This document shows, one piece after another, positions 23,130 to 35,960 of a DNA stretch of 64,000 nucleotides (within the stretch, counting starts at the first letter, position 1; every line of letters starts with the position of its first letter). The stretch comes from Chionis minor. Taxonomy: Eukaryota > Chordata > Aves > Charadriiformes > Chionididae. The position numbers and the translations under genes were made by a program. The notes under the pieces were generated by a model, which had not been told where the DNA came from, made no database searches, and saw only the letters and a program-made list of their open reading frames with translations. Location: NCBI GenBank assembly GCA_013398295.1, contig VZSF01001213.1, forward strand, positions 62,250-126,249. The letters are read 5' to 3'.

Positions 23130-24947
23130 AACTTCCACCACATCAGACAAGTGGACTTGTCAGGAGACCAGCTTCTTCAAATGGGGAAGTCGTGGCTTCC
23201 AGCGCAAACCCCATGGATTCCAGTGCAAAAAGGCAGGAAATAGCAGGAGGTGAGAGCAGAGAAAGGCTACAAAGGATGAACACAGAAATACCATGCTAGT
23301 ATGCTGGGATGGTGTCAAGAAAGCAAAAGCTCAGCTGGGTTTCAGACTTGCAGGAAGTACCAAAGACAACAAGAGCTTCTATCACTATATCACTAGTAAA
23401 AGGCTGGACAAGGAAAATGTGGTTTGGTGACTGAATGGGGTAGGTGAATTATTGACAGCAAACACCGGTAAGGCTGAGGTACTCCATTGCCTTTTCTGCC
23501 TCAGCCTTCACCTGCATGGCCTTCTCACAGACCTCTGTGCTTATGGACAAGGTTCAAGGAGCAGAACCACCAGTCACGAACGAGGACCAAGTGCTGGGGA
23601 TCCCTGAGAGGACTGAGCCCACACAAGCCCATGGGACTTACGTGGCTGCATCCACAGGTGCTGAGGGAGCTGTCTGATGTCCTTGTGGCACCCTTCCCTA
23701 CCATGCTTGAAAGGTGCTGGAGACCATGCGAGATCCCTGATGGCTAGAAGGCGGCAAATGGTACACTCAGAGAAGTCCAGAAGGGTTATCTGGGGCACTA
23801 CTACCAGTCAGCCTCCCTTTGGTCCATGGAAAAAATCGTAGAGTGAGTCTTCTGGGAGCAGACTTCTGGGCACCATGAAGAAGAAGAAGGTGACTGGGAA
23901 CAGTCTCACCTCTGTGCCTGGCAAGATCATGGAGCAGATCCTCCTGGAATCTCTGCTAAGGCACATGGAAAACAAGGAGGTGATTGGAGACAGCCAACAT
24001 GGCTTCACCAAGGTCAAATCCTGCCTGACAAACCTGATGGCCTTCTACGATACTGCCACGAACTTGGTGGACAAAGGCAGAGCAACGGACGTCATCTACC
24101 TGGACTTAAGCAAAGCATTTGACACTGTCCNNNNNNNNNNNNNNNNNNNNNNNNNNNNNNNNNNNNNNNNNNNNNNNNNNNNNNNNNNNNNNNNNNNNNN
24201 NNNNNNNNNNNNNNNNNNNNNNNNNNNNNNNNNNNNNNNNNNNNNNNNNNNNNNNNNNNNNNNNNNNNNNNNNNNNNNNNNNNNNNNNNNNNNNNNNNNN
24301 NNNNNNNNNNNNNNNNNNNNNNNNNNNNNNNNNNNNNNNNNNNNNNNNNNNNNNNNNNNNNNNNNNNNNNNNNNNNNNNNNNNNNNNNNNNNNNNNNNNN
24401 NNNNNNNNNNNNNNNNNNNNNNNNNNNNNNNNNNNNNNNNNNNNNNNNNNNNNNNNNNNNNNNNNNNNNNNNNNNNNNNNNNNNNNNNNNNNNNNNNNNN
24501 GAAGGGCCACTAAGATGATTAGAGGGATGGAGCACCTCTCCTATGAGGACAGGCTGAGAGAGCTGGGGCTGTTCAGCCTGGAGAAGAGAAGGCTCCGGGG
24601 AGACCTGAGAGCAGCCTTTCAGTATCTGAAGGGAGCCTACAGGAGAGCTGGAGAGGGACTCTTTGTCAGGAAGTCTAGTGATAGGACAAGGGGTAATGGT
24701 TTTAAATTGGAAGAGGGGAGATTTAGATTAGATATTAGGAAGAAGTTCTTTACTGTGAGGGTGGTGAGGCACTGGAACAGGTTGCCCAGGGAAGTTGTGG
24801 AGGCCCCACCCCTGGAAGTGTTTAAGGCCAGGCTGGATGGGGCTTTGAGCAACCTGCTGTAGTCAGAGGTGTCCCTGCCCATGGCAGGGGGGTTGGAACT
24901 TGATGATCTTTAAGGTCCCTTCCAAGTCTAACCATTCTATGATTCAC
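23130..24947 (+). mobile_element. CR1 LINE, long copy interrupted by an assembly gap
   Basis: The longest clear CR1 copy in the first big intron. It starts in the linker between the endonuclease and reverse-transcriptase domains, degraded between about 23137 and 23800. It then reads an open stretch from 23875 with the blocks [18 protein letters not shown] and [11 protein letters not shown], the last being reverse-transcriptase motif A. The catalytic motif C lies in the run of N. After the gap the frame is open again at 24501-24862 with [12 protein letters not shown] and [14 protein letters not shown], and the element ends in 'accattctatgattcaccc'. The 5' part carries stops and indels, so the copy is inactive as a whole. 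Confidence 0.93.
24131..24500. other. Assembly gap (370 N)
   Basis: A run of 370 N inside the CR1 copy at 23130-24947. The matching interval in the copy at 56490-58074, from motif A to the [11 protein letters not shown] block, is about 674 bases. The recorded gap is therefore either an estimated size or spans a copy with an internal deletion. Confidence 0.99.
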
Positions 24948-24951
24948 CCAG

Positions 24952-25443
24952 GATAAAGCATGTCTGACCCACCTGATTTCTATCTGCACTGTAAAGTGAC
25001 TGAAATAGTCGTTGAGGGGGGGAGAAGAAAACACCATTCACCTCAGCTTCCGCAAGGCTTTCAACAGTGTCTCCAACAATGTTCCTGTGTCTGAGTTAGG
25101 GTAGCCTGGATGGTCAAAGACTGGTAGGATATGTGGGCTGAGGTAGTCTTGGTCAGTTTATAGCCATGTGTGGTGGGAGAATGAGAGACAATGTATTGAA
25201 AACAAGAGAGGTTCAGGCTGAGTGTGAGGAAGACCTTTTTTCTTCCTCCCCATGGGGGCTGTCTCCCATTTGAGTGGGTTGCCCAGACATTTTGTGGCAT
25301 TTCCATCCTTCAAGGTTGTTAAGACCTGATTGGACATAAGCCTGAACAACCTGGTCTGACCTCTGAGCTGCACCTGCTTTGAGCAGTAGGTTGGACTGGA
25401 GGCCTTCTGAGGCACTTTCCTACTTGAATTATCCTGGGATCCT
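24952..25443 (+). mobile_element. Older CR1 LINE remnant
   Basis: Directly after the previous CR1 tail, a different and more diverged CR1 copy begins. It opens with a KSCLTNL-like block ('aagcatgtctgacccacctg') and the motif A region ('cgcaaggctttcaacagtgtc'), then jumps to the 3' end by internal deletion. The 3' end reads 'gaggttcaggctgagtgtg', 'ggttggactggaggccttc' and 'gaattatcctgggatccta'. This tail belongs to an older CR1 subfamily than its neighbour. It is non-functional. Confidence 0.85.
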
Positions 25444-26279
25444 AAGAAAAAAAAAAATTGGTTACAGTATTCGTTGTTCTCCGAATTTTTCCAGGATTAC
25501 ATGTTGTCTCATGCTGTCGAATGATATGTTATAAATTAATTATTCATTTACCTTGTCTTTCCCTTAGACACACACTCGTGTATTTTGTTTATAACCTTAA
25601 ATTTAATTTATAAGCCCAGTTTGATTTGTTGTATATAGAAAATTTGATACCTCTGAAATTTAAAGATGCTACAATGAAAGTTAAAAGCATCTGTTAATGT
25701 AGTGCTATATGTGCTTCTCATAGATCTCTTTTTCTGATTTTTTTGGTCATTTTTACAGCTGTACCATAGTTACTTAAAATACTCTTTAATCGTGAAGTTA
25801 TGCAGTTTTTTAATTATTGACAGTAATTTTGTTCCTGTGCAGTACACTTTTTTAAAATGTGTTTGAGGAATCGCAACTTCTCTGAGAATCTGTGGGAAAT
25901 GCGTGTTGGCAACATTTGAAACTTGTTAATTAGAAATTCTTAACACTTAATTAGAATTGCCTTTAAAGTGGACCCTAGTTCCACAATAATTTATTACTTG
26001 TTGAATCTAATTTGTCACTTTTGTACATAAGCATTTTGGTCCTCCTGTCTTTGGGTAAGGAAACACCCCATGTGAGCAATTTGGTATCAACTGCTGTCTA
26101 GAAGTGAGCAGTCTGAGCGCGCTGTTTGTTTTAGACTTTTTTTTTAATTTTTTTTTTTCCACACATTTGGTGGATACTTACAAATTCTCATTCATGAATT
26201 GAGGTGCTTTATAATTCATTCACTAAGTGACCAAAAGTCAGGGTTTGGCCCCCTTCCCCTCCCCTTTTTTTTTGTTTTT

Positions 26280-26640
26280 TGAAGCATACCGAGTGCTGTT
26301 CACCAGCTTTAATATTAATATTTCCCCGTGAGTTTGCACTGAAGCCTGTGTGGAGCGGGAAACCTCAAACTGCTGTTAAATAGGCCAGAGAGCGGGTTGC
26401 GACAGGATGTTAAACATTTGCAGTTTGCGAGTTTCATCAGCGCGTACGGCCTTTCTTTTGAAATGTCAGAGTCAGCAGTTTGTTTGCTCCACGGCGAGAA
26501 GCGTACAAAGCAATTACCATGCAAGGTGCTGTGCAAAAGGTGCAGGGAAAGGTGATGGAGTAACGCTTAGCTTCTGGCAAATAGTCTGACTTTTTTCATC
26601 TGAGCGTGCAATCATTCAGGTTTATTTAATTATTCCTTTT
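26280..26640. promoter_or_regulatory. Candidate conserved non-coding element
   Basis: A repeat-free block of balanced composition keeping several CpGs (for example 'cagcgcgtacggcc' near 26438-26451), next to AT-rich homeodomain-like cores such as 'tttaatattaatattt' near 26308-26323. Introns of developmental transcription-factor genes such as KLF12 often carry enhancers. The call rests on composition and context only, and no cross-species comparison was possible. Confidence 0.3.
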
Positions 26641-26937
26641 GTTATCTTGGCGTGTGTATGAATCAAATGATGTTAAACGTGCGGTTTTGCAAACACAGGC
26701 GCTCTGGCTGTGCTTCGTGGAGCTGCTGGGGCCAAGGTTGCGGTTCCAGCTCTTTCTAGCAGCTGGAATTGGGCCACTGGAAGAACATTTTTGGTTTCAT
26801 TGCTTGTTGCTTATCATATCTCCAACTTTGTACGTGAACTGAGATGGTTTCTGAGGTCCCGTCAAAACCAGCTGCTCTCCTTGCAGGTGCGTCCTACCAT
26901 ATCTGGCATTGAAGGGTGCAGCTGCACACAAGCATGT

Positions 26938-26971
26938 TCCTCCTCTTCCTCCTCCTCCTCCTCCTCTTCTC
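26938..26971. repeat. (TCC)n microsatellite
   Basis: About eleven imperfect TCC/TCT units: a pyrimidine run on this strand and a purine run on the other, able in principle to form triplex-like structure. Confidence 0.92.
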
Positions 26972-28099
26972 AAGGCTGCAGTGAATTTGCTCTGCCCCTG
27001 TAGCTGACAGTGCGATGAGCTGGGCTTGAAATGAGCAACTGACGTCTGTGAACGAGGGGTTCTCTTAATGGGTGCCATATACTGACCTGTCTTTAACAGT
27101 GGCGGTGGGGAAGTTTTTAAAAACGGCTGGTGAACAAAGTAGACCTGAAATAGAAATAAGGCTTAACTGAATTTCTTATATTTGGGCAGTTACGTGTTTA
27201 ACCCGAAAAGGGAAAGCTGGTTTATTCTGGTTTCCTTTTAGTTCTGCCTGTATATTGGCAGCTCTCAGATAAGTGAGAAACACTTCTGCTGGCGAAGAGC
27301 AATATCAGCCACTTAACACTTCTGTGGCCCAGCTGCGAGAAGGCAGCTAGGCTTATTTAACGACGGCGTTACCTCATATTGCTCTTATTCGGAGGATATA
27401 GTTTGTAATGTCTGTGATTTACAAGAAGTCAGCTTTTGGCACTGATAATCAATTTGTCACTATTTTATCCTAGGGGAGCGAATATGGCACCTGGAGGGTG
27501 CAGAAGTTTTCTCCCGGACCTAAAGGGTCGGGGATGATGCGCCGGCTGGTTGTGCCCCATCAAGGCATTATAGTATTGTTGGTAGCCTGTTTGCTTTCTT
27601 TGAAACCCAGGGTGGAGCGGGCCAGCCTAATTCCTGGAAGAAGCACTGGTGTCCAGGCCTGTGAAACCTCCCACGCGATTGCCTCACCGCTCCCCCCGGG
27701 CCTTTGCGATGGCGGAGCTGAAGATGGTGTCGCTTTGAGGAGGCGATGGTGCCGTTGGGCTGCTGGGAGTGATGGAGCCCAGCAGACCCTGTTAGTAGAC
27801 GGCTTCTTGTCTTCTTGGCAAAGAGCAGCTATGTTTAGCCATTTGGCCTGCCGCACGACATCTCGGACAAAAACTTGGGATTAAACGGTGGCTACTGCTA
27901 CATGCTAAACGCTCCCTTTATTCTCCAGCGTGCAGGGCCCATGTCATCTCTGTCTTCACAGAAGCAGACTTTGCACGTTGGCAGGTGGGGGGAAAGTGTG
28001 CCAACCAGCTCCCCATGCTTTCAGCAGCTCGTTTTCCTACCAGAGCAGGTAAGGGCAGAATTCAGAGTAAAATTTCGGTCACTGTGTATTTGCTGGTAG

Positions 28100-28450
28100 G
28101 CTCCTGGGCAGTGCCACTCAATGCTCGTTTGCTCAGCAAATACAAAACAGTCACAATTTAGACAATTAACGGATAGAGAATTTTGTCAGATGGCGGAATT
28201 ATTCCCCTGACACTCTATTGATGTTGCATACTCCTTCTAGCACAAGAAGTTAATTAAAAACATGTTGTGACCTGAGACTTACTTCTTGATTAGCTAAACT
28301 TTGATTTTAGTTTTCGGTAAAGGCAAAAGACAGGCGACCTTTTGAATGAAAAATTGACCTGAAACTGTTCTCACCAGCCATTCATGTAATTTTTTTTCTC
28401 AACTTTTATAATAGAGGCAACAACCTACCTAATAGTGAAGGTAACCTTTA
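28100..28450. promoter_or_regulatory. Candidate conserved non-coding element
   Basis: Unique, repeat-free sequence with many homeodomain-type TTAAT/ATTA cores ('agttaattaaaaac' near 28247-28260) and a balanced base mix. No coding frame. Supported only by its appearance and by its position in a KLF12 intron. Confidence 0.25.
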
Positions 28451-31400
28451 AGTAGTGTATATTTTAGTAAATTTGATCAATATAATATTTATAGGACTAT
28501 GAAAATTCTTCTACATTTCCCTTTGCAATTTGAGGGGGGGGGATGGTGTGTGTGTTTATTTTTAATTTCAAGCCTCTTATTCTACAAATTCTTCTCTAAA
28601 CTTGACAACAGTTGACAATAAGATAGAAGAAAACGCCTTTGGAAACTAAGTAGTAGATTTTTAAAACTACTTTACTTGGAACCGCGGTCAAGGAAGAGTG
28701 GCAATCTAGGTTAGTTACTAGTTGTTTTGTTTTTCTGGTGGAAAAAGTAATGAATTTCCACATAATAGCAGTCTTCACTAGTTGTCTGTGCTTTAAAAAC
28801 CCCAAGGAAACTATCTAGTTTATTTTACTGTTATGCATCATGAAGTGTTATGAAAACATTTGTTTGTTTGTTTCTTTAATTAATTCTAGTGTAAAGATAA
28901 ACGCAGTACATGCTTTCTCCAGACTTATCCTTTGTTAAGTATACAGGTCTCCTAAATGATGTCTCTTTTTCGGCTTTCTCTTTTTCTGTGGTTTTTGGGG
29001 GAGGTTGGGGTTTTTTTGTTAAGCAAGACTTTTAAGTGTAAGATAAAGAAAATCCACAAATACTTAATGAATGCATTTGTATTCACAAAAATCTTATCAA
29101 ATGTTGTGTTAGAAGGAAAACAACAAAGCCATTAACATTGATAAAAGTTAAATATATGGGTCTGGTGTAATTACTGTTACTTCTAACATTGTGCCTGAAT
29201 TACGTACTATGGGAACCATCACTAATTCTTTGTAGAGACAGCTAAAAGCGGCAGGAGAGCAGAGCTGATGTAAAAGGATTTTAAGCAGTCTGAGCTGACA
29301 GGGTTGCCTGCTGAGTCTGAGAAACAGCAGATTGGCCTCTAGTTGCCAATGCACTTGACGCTCCTCTGTCACCTGGAAGCTGATCACATCTCGTCGGTTC
29401 TATTTATATTTGGTAAAATTGGTTTAAACCCCAGCAAACCGAAAAGGACTTTAAAAGCAAGACATGAGATCTTGGTTCTCTTCACTGAATATTGTTTGGA
29501 CTTGAACTTCTTTCCTGGAGAAGAGATTTGTAAAAATATGTAGCAAATTAAAACATAGCTACATCCTTAGGGATTTGGCTGCTTAACAACTTTTGGAAAC
29601 CTGCTGTCTGCAAAATTAGTTGCGGGTTTTTTGTTTGGTTTGTTTTTTGGGTTTTTTTTTCCCTTCCTAAGGGATCTATGCACCGGAATAGAAATTTTAA
29701 GAAGCTTGTGTTGCAGGTGTACATCTCTGTCCTGGTAGCAGCGGGATACAGCTGAACATGGTCTGGTACATCAGATGAGGATCTCAGCAGGACAACACGA
29801 GCTGAAGGCCAACCATTGCACGTGCTTCTCTGGCATTGACCACATCGAGTCACGGCTGCTGTTGAGGTCTGGGCTGTACCTGGCATGCCTGGTTGAAATA
29901 AGAGGCCACACTCAGCGGCCGTCCTGGGAAGCTTAGAGCTATGATGCCCGCGGAATCCCTGGATGCCATGCAGATGCATGTCCGTGATATATGTACCCAT
30001 ACCTAGTCGGCCTCCTGCGGTGCGAGGTGATGTATGGAATTTCATGCACTGCATTTGGGTCCACCCTGAGCTCTGTTCAGAGCTAATAAGCAAAACAGAG
30101 AGAGGTCTGTAGGTCAGTAAAAAGTAACCTTCTTGTTAGCTTTAGTTAATTATTTTTCATGCTCTTGTGCTGAGCTGCTCTCCTAGCATATTTCCAGAAG
30201 TCCATTGCTCTAGCACTTTAAGCTTTTGCTGTTTGGATAAGACATAAACTGTAGTTTGTATGACCATATTATTCACCCAGGCTTCTGCAAACTTTGTGTT
30301 CTCTTCTCACTGAAGGAATTTAATTTTGAATTGGAACAAACTCAAATCAACCCCACCCAGTTTCACATGAAAACAGTATGAAGTTTAAGGCTTCACTCTA
30401 CTTTTTTTTTTTTCTTAAGAAATTGTTTTGATTTTCCTTGAAGCATCAATAAATGCAAATGATCCTTTTCTTTTCGGGTGAATTTGGCTGGAAATTGAAG
30501 TTTGAGGTAAAATGCAGAACTACCAGAATCCCTGCTTTCATTATGAACATTTCACACAGCTATAGACATAATTACATATGATGAAGATCTTATGGCAAGA
30601 CATGGGCTGTTAACCCTGATTCCCTGGCAGAACTCCCAGTTGAGTGATAATCTTGTCTCCACATAAATTTACTTTTATTTTCTATTGGATAGTTGTTTCC
30701 TTCACTTCTTGGAATGAACTGCTCTTATACATACTGTGGCAATGTTGCTGGTATGCTTCACCCTACAGATAATTGAGTTTAAGTGACTAACAAACCTCAC
30801 TGTATGGTATATAAAGGACTTCTTTGGAAATGAAGGTCTTCAGGAGTTTGAGGCAGTAGACAATTGAGTGATTCTTCCCTGTGCGAATGGAAAAAAGACA
30901 TTCTCCTTGGCTTCCTCTCCCTGGGGAGACAGTCGTATTTCAGAGAGGTGGTAATTTTTCATTCTTCTATTATCCCTAGAAACGAAGAATAAAAACAATT
31001 TCAAACTTTGGAAATCTTATCTAGTCATATCCTTAAAAGGATCTGTTATATCTTCAAAAGCTTTGCCTTGAGTGGATCACTTCAGACTTTGCCCTGAGGT
31101 GTTATGCTGTTTGTTGCTCCGTCTGATGGGTAACTTCAGTGTAGTAATGTAAGTAATGAGAATAATACCAATTTTGGTACTCGTGTTCAGAAAAATCAAC
31201 AAGATAATCTTGTTGCTAGGGCATATAAGTGACGTAGGCTACTTCGTGGCTAGTTCAGTGATGTTTCTAAGGTATCTGTATAAAAAAGGAAAACTTGAAA
31301 ATTGGCATTTTCGAGCTATCAAGAACACTGTTTTCACAAAAATAACTCACAATTTTGGAACCATAAAATGAAAATATAATGATGAACTAAGAAATTACTG

Positions 31401-33739
31401 CATGTGCAGAAAACTTGTGTAAAAATAACTAGAAGATGAGGCAGGGAAAGTTGTAAGTCATAGCTTTGAGAAGGAAAGACCACGTAAGGGCTGTTCTCAG
31501 CTTTTAGCTATTCAAACGTACTCCCCTTAACCTTGAAACTTTTTACTGTAGCTTGAATGTTGAATTTGAGACTGCGCTTCCCCCAACTCATACTTCTTAC
31601 CTGAAAAATGAAAGCGTGTAATGTTAGAAGTTTGTACAGAAAAATAAAGGAAGAGTTGGAATGATGGAATGAAGTCGGGCCTGGGAAGAAGGGAGGGTTG
31701 GGGGTGAGGTGCATTAGTTATTTGTCTTTGTTTCTCACGATTCAGCTCTATTTTAATTCACAGTAGGTTAAATCAACTTTGTTTTGCCTGTGACGGTACC
31801 TTTTAACTGATCTCCATGTCTTTATCTTGACCTATGACCTATTTTCTCCCCCTTGTCCCATTGAGGAGAAGGAATGCAAGAGCGGCTGGGTGGGCATCTG
31901 GCAGCCAGCTAAGGTCAACCCACCAGAGTTATGAAGCGTTGAGTTGTCAGCTGAACATTTTCGGTATCTCATGGAAAAGTTCAGAACCATCAGTGGCTTT
32001 GTCTTGCCAGTGTGCAGCTCTTCAGCGTGACTACGTAGGCCTGTTACCTTCATTAGTGGCGGCGGTAACTGCCTTGCTTCTGTACATCTCATGCGTTCAT
32101 GAGATGAAACAAGAGGAGGAAAAACTGTCTTGGAAAGGAACATCAGTGTCAATCCATACAGGAAATATGAGATCTGGGTTCTGGGTGCTTTGAAGCCTGA
32201 GCTCACCGCTTTCTTCCTGGGGTTTTGTGGGGTTGTGCCCATCACAGTCTGTCCAGGTCTGGCGGAACATTTTTCATTTCTGGTGTTTTAATACTGAGCC
32301 GTTAGATGTGAAAACCTTGGAGAGTGGGAGAGACAACAACTGTGGTATGGGATGGGGACGAGCAGTTTCTGTCACCTTGTGCTTAGCAGAAATTATGGAA
32401 GGGGGTTCAGGAGTGCCTTTGGTGGTGTCTCGGGACAGGACGCTGGTTGTGGCACCAGCTCCCATGTCGTTGTTAAAAGTTTGCAGTGTGATTCTCAAAC
32501 GTATGGATTGGCCAAATTAAAAACTTGGCTACAAAACCACAGCCCTTTGCGTAGATGGAGCCAAATTTCATAATAGGGTAATTCATAATTAAATAAGTAC
32601 TACAGGATGCTGGAGGGGTTTTGAACCAGGATGAGATAGGAGTTTTTGTTTTGTTTTCTCTTCCTCTAAAGTAGCTGAAGATAATTCGATTAAAACTTGC
32701 AGCAGAAAGTCATCTGCATGAAGAAAGTGCCGGTTGTAGTTGCAGCGGTGCTGTACTGAAGGTGTAGGCCTTTTTGGAAGGGGGGAGTGTCTTGTCATGA
32801 GACTGATTGCCATACCTTCTCAGAAGAACTTGTGAGCCCAAAAGCTTATCTGTCTGCTGTAACAACTGCTCTAATCGCAGTTGCCCATACGGACCTGGGT
32901 ATGATTTGTGTTTTTAATTAATCTTTCAAGGGAATAAATGTCCAAAAGTGATTAGTGAAAGGCTCCAATGCATGGCGCTGAGAAAGAGAGGTTGATGGCT
33001 TTTAGGATGAGTTAGTTTATTGATCCAAGAGAACAGATGTTTTGGTAAGGTGTTTGGCTTGATTATATGCCCAGTTTAGGACATGTATTTGCTATGTGTT
33101 TTACTTAGGTGGGTGACGAGTCCACCAGATGGGTTGGTGGGAGAATCAAGATGAAAGGGCTTTCATGAATGCAGGTCACCGTCACCTGGGCAATGTGGGG
33201 AGCTGGAAGGTAGCTGCCACTGCCACGGTCAGTGAAAAGAGTTGAGTGAGCCAGGAGGGGACGGCGGCCTGAAAAATGCATTGACTCCATACGTCACATC
33301 GGGAGTCTCGGCTGGTGGGTCTCCTGAGTGTCATCCATTACGGTGGGACGCTGGAGCAGCCTGGCCTCGCTCAGGTGTGGATGCTCCACCTGCCTGGCCG
33401 ACCGGAGGGGCTCCCGGGGGAACTCAATTCACAATCCCAGCCCCCGTGGAGATGACTCCAGCCACTTTGCCTTAGCTGACTGCCCACCATATGGAAACCT
33501 CGGCAATTACATCCTATATGCTGAATGGCTTTAGAACATACTGTAGCACAAACGCTGCTTATGGCAGGAAAGAGGAGTTTGGAAAGAATCGTCTCTCTGG
33601 GAGACTATTGGGTTAAATACGTCATCCATATGTATAGCGCACAGACTGCTTGTGCTTCCCCTCCCCCCCAGGATGTGTCACACAGTGTCCTTCCAGTTAT
33701 GAATGCAGAAGGGATCAAATAGTTTGGAAAGAATCTACT

Positions 33740-34110
33740 TCTGTGATTATTGCTGCTCTGAATTATAAATGACCCAAAAGCCGGAGCTAGTCACTGCGTT
33801 CCCTCCTCAGACCAGAGCGCTGCTTTTAAGAAATATGATTTTAGAGAACAAAAGGGGAAGCGAGCGCTGTGAAAATTTAGTTAAATGTAAATGTGTTAAA
33901 TGGTACATGAACTAGTCAGGTTTTCATGATTTATCAGTTTTAAACTTCAAAGGCTCTGGTTAGCTTGCATTTTGAAAACTAATGAGTTTATCACAGCCGG
34001 TGGGGAAAAATGGTTCAAGTATATCAGCTGTAAATTGGTACAAAGCACTAAAAGGGACATTAGCCTCTAATCAGATTCTAACAGTTCATTAAACCTGCCT
34101 TTCCACGGTG
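33740..34110. promoter_or_regulatory. Candidate conserved non-coding element
   Basis: A repeat-free block with a TCF/LEF-like site 'cttcaaagg' at 33945-33953, an 'actaatgag' homeodomain-like core near 33978 and a GATA-like 'ttatca' nearby. It has no open frame of note. The density of recognisable factor cores makes it one of the better enhancer candidates in this intron, but this is inference without conservation data. Confidence 0.32.
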
Positions 34111-34121
34111 GCGCTTTGTCT

Positions 34122-34135
34122 CCCCCCCCCCCCCC
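34122..34135. repeat. C14 homopolymer
   Basis: Fourteen consecutive C in a GC-rich setting; a likely site of length error in sequencing and of length polymorphism. Confidence 0.95.
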
Positions 34136-34855
34136 TCCTGCCTGCGCCTCCTGCACGAGCCAGCCCTGTCCCTTCGTTCAGGCGGGTAAGACCTCCTCAG
34201 GGACACGAAGCAATATCAGCTCATCCTTCTTTGTCTAGGAGCTAAACAGCCTAAGGGATGCTCCACGGTGGTATGTTCCTGATCCCGCTGTAAAACTCAA
34301 CTGTGCCGCCTATAAATCAAGAAGGGAGAGGGACCTCTCTGCTTGCAGAAGAGGCGCAGGGGGGAGCCGGGAATGCCAGCCTGGCTCCTGCTCTCGCTCC
34401 ACCCCAAGCCACATCCAAACCGCTGGAGCAGGGTGACACCCGGCATCATCCGCTGCTGATAAATAAACACTGCGCCGCCCTTGCTGGGAAGAAGGATGTA
34501 AAAGCCTGGAACAACTTCAGCCCACTGTTTTGTGGCATTGGAGTCCCTCCTGCTCTTTCCCCACCGCATGCCTTGAACACTGAATAAAGATCAAGGCACA
34601 CAGAATAAATTGATCACAAGACATAGGAAGAGCGTTTTTTTTTCTTCTTCCTGTTGTGTCAAGCTTAAAATACAATAGATACACCAGTGGTAGCGTAGCA
34701 TGGACCCAGGGCATCTCAACAGTTTGACTCTTCTTCATTCACACGTGTTTGAATGTGGAGGCGTTCTGCTGGAAATTACTTGTTTGGTCTGAAATTTTAT
34801 AACTTAAGCTTTTAGAGCTCTTCATAAACTATCTAAATCGACTTTTTAAGGAGGG

Positions 34856-34871
34856 AAAAAAAAAAAAAAAA
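34856..34871. repeat. A16 homopolymer
   Basis: Sixteen consecutive A following 'ggaggg', with no retroposon body recognised upstream. Confidence 0.95.
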
Positions 34872-35960
34872 GAGATTGCATTTGCTGTTGTGTTTGCTTA
34901 TGGACTTTACTGTCAAGTTCCTGCCTGCCCTGTGGTATCACACCGCAGCTCTGTGTGCTGTAACACATGGGGTTCAAAGGGAGGACGGAGGGGATTTTAA
35001 GCAGGTCATTTGCTCTGCCGGTGGCACCGTGTTGGAGCATGGGCATGTCGGTTTCCCTGCTTTTCAGCATCTTATTTAAATTACTGTAAAGGAGTGTACA
35101 AAAATAAAGAGTCGCTGCAATGTTTATATCCCTGAAATTTAAGATCCTGCGATGAGGTGCGTTAATTGGAGACAAGAAAATGTTTAAAGTAATTTGAGTT
35201 TTTAAAACGCACTTTGCAAGCTCCACTAGGACGGACCGTTTTCTTAAAATTCCCCTAAAGCAGTCATGATAAGAAACAGGGCTGTGAACATATTCCTTAT
35301 GAATAACGGCACCGCACGGTACTGAGCAGATCCGCTGCCCGTGAAACGCGGGGAAAGCGTGTTTTCCATTACAGCGCGGTTATTGAGGACTACGAGGTAA
35401 TGGGTAGAGCGGAGGTGAGTTTCCAGTCTCCAGTGCTGCCTTCCAGATGGGGCTGCAGATAAGTAAATGACTGTGAACGAGTCAACTTCTAAGCGATATG
35501 CGCTGTAGTTTTGATGTTTGAAAAATAGCTGTGATGTCTTCGTGTTTCTGTACCGCTGACCAAGTTGTCTGGATTTGTAAGGTCAGATTCTAGCTTGAAG
35601 CGATAAAATTTCTTTTATTCTCTCCGTGTAGTCCAAACTAAACAGCAGCTGAAGGGACTAGCTTTCAAACACCAGCCTTGAGCCTTGGCTGGAATAGAAG
35701 ATTGACTCAGATTGAGGTAGTGTTTGAACTGAAAGCGCAAGAGGTTGTTTTGCATCTCTACATCAACTGCTCCGGCAACCGCGGGATGAGACATTAAGAG
35801 CAGGGATATTGATTCAGGGAAGCACAGTTCTGCAAATCTCGCTTCAGATCGGCACTCTCAGCATATATTGCCCATTACTACAAGGACAGTATATGTTTTT
35901 AACATGCTCTTTTATTTCTTTTGCGTCGGAGTTGAGTGCGTGGAGCTTTTCATTGACAAA

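Larger units (their letters stand above)
25444..35960. other. 10.5 kb repeat-poor intron before the second coding exon
   Basis: No transposon could be recognised over more than 10 kb, in contrast to the CR1-rich stretch upstream. It contains several blocks that look like conserved non-coding DNA (listed separately), a (TCC)n run at 26938-26971, a 14-base C tract at 34122-34135 and a 16-base A tract at 34856-34871. Short open frames on either strand, such as 29548-30093 reverse, have no recognisable domain. Confidence 0.5.

Noticed and set aside
29548..30093. A 181-codon reverse-strand open frame
   Set aside because: No domain or repeat signature recognised, and frames of this length occur by chance in GC-richer intron patches.
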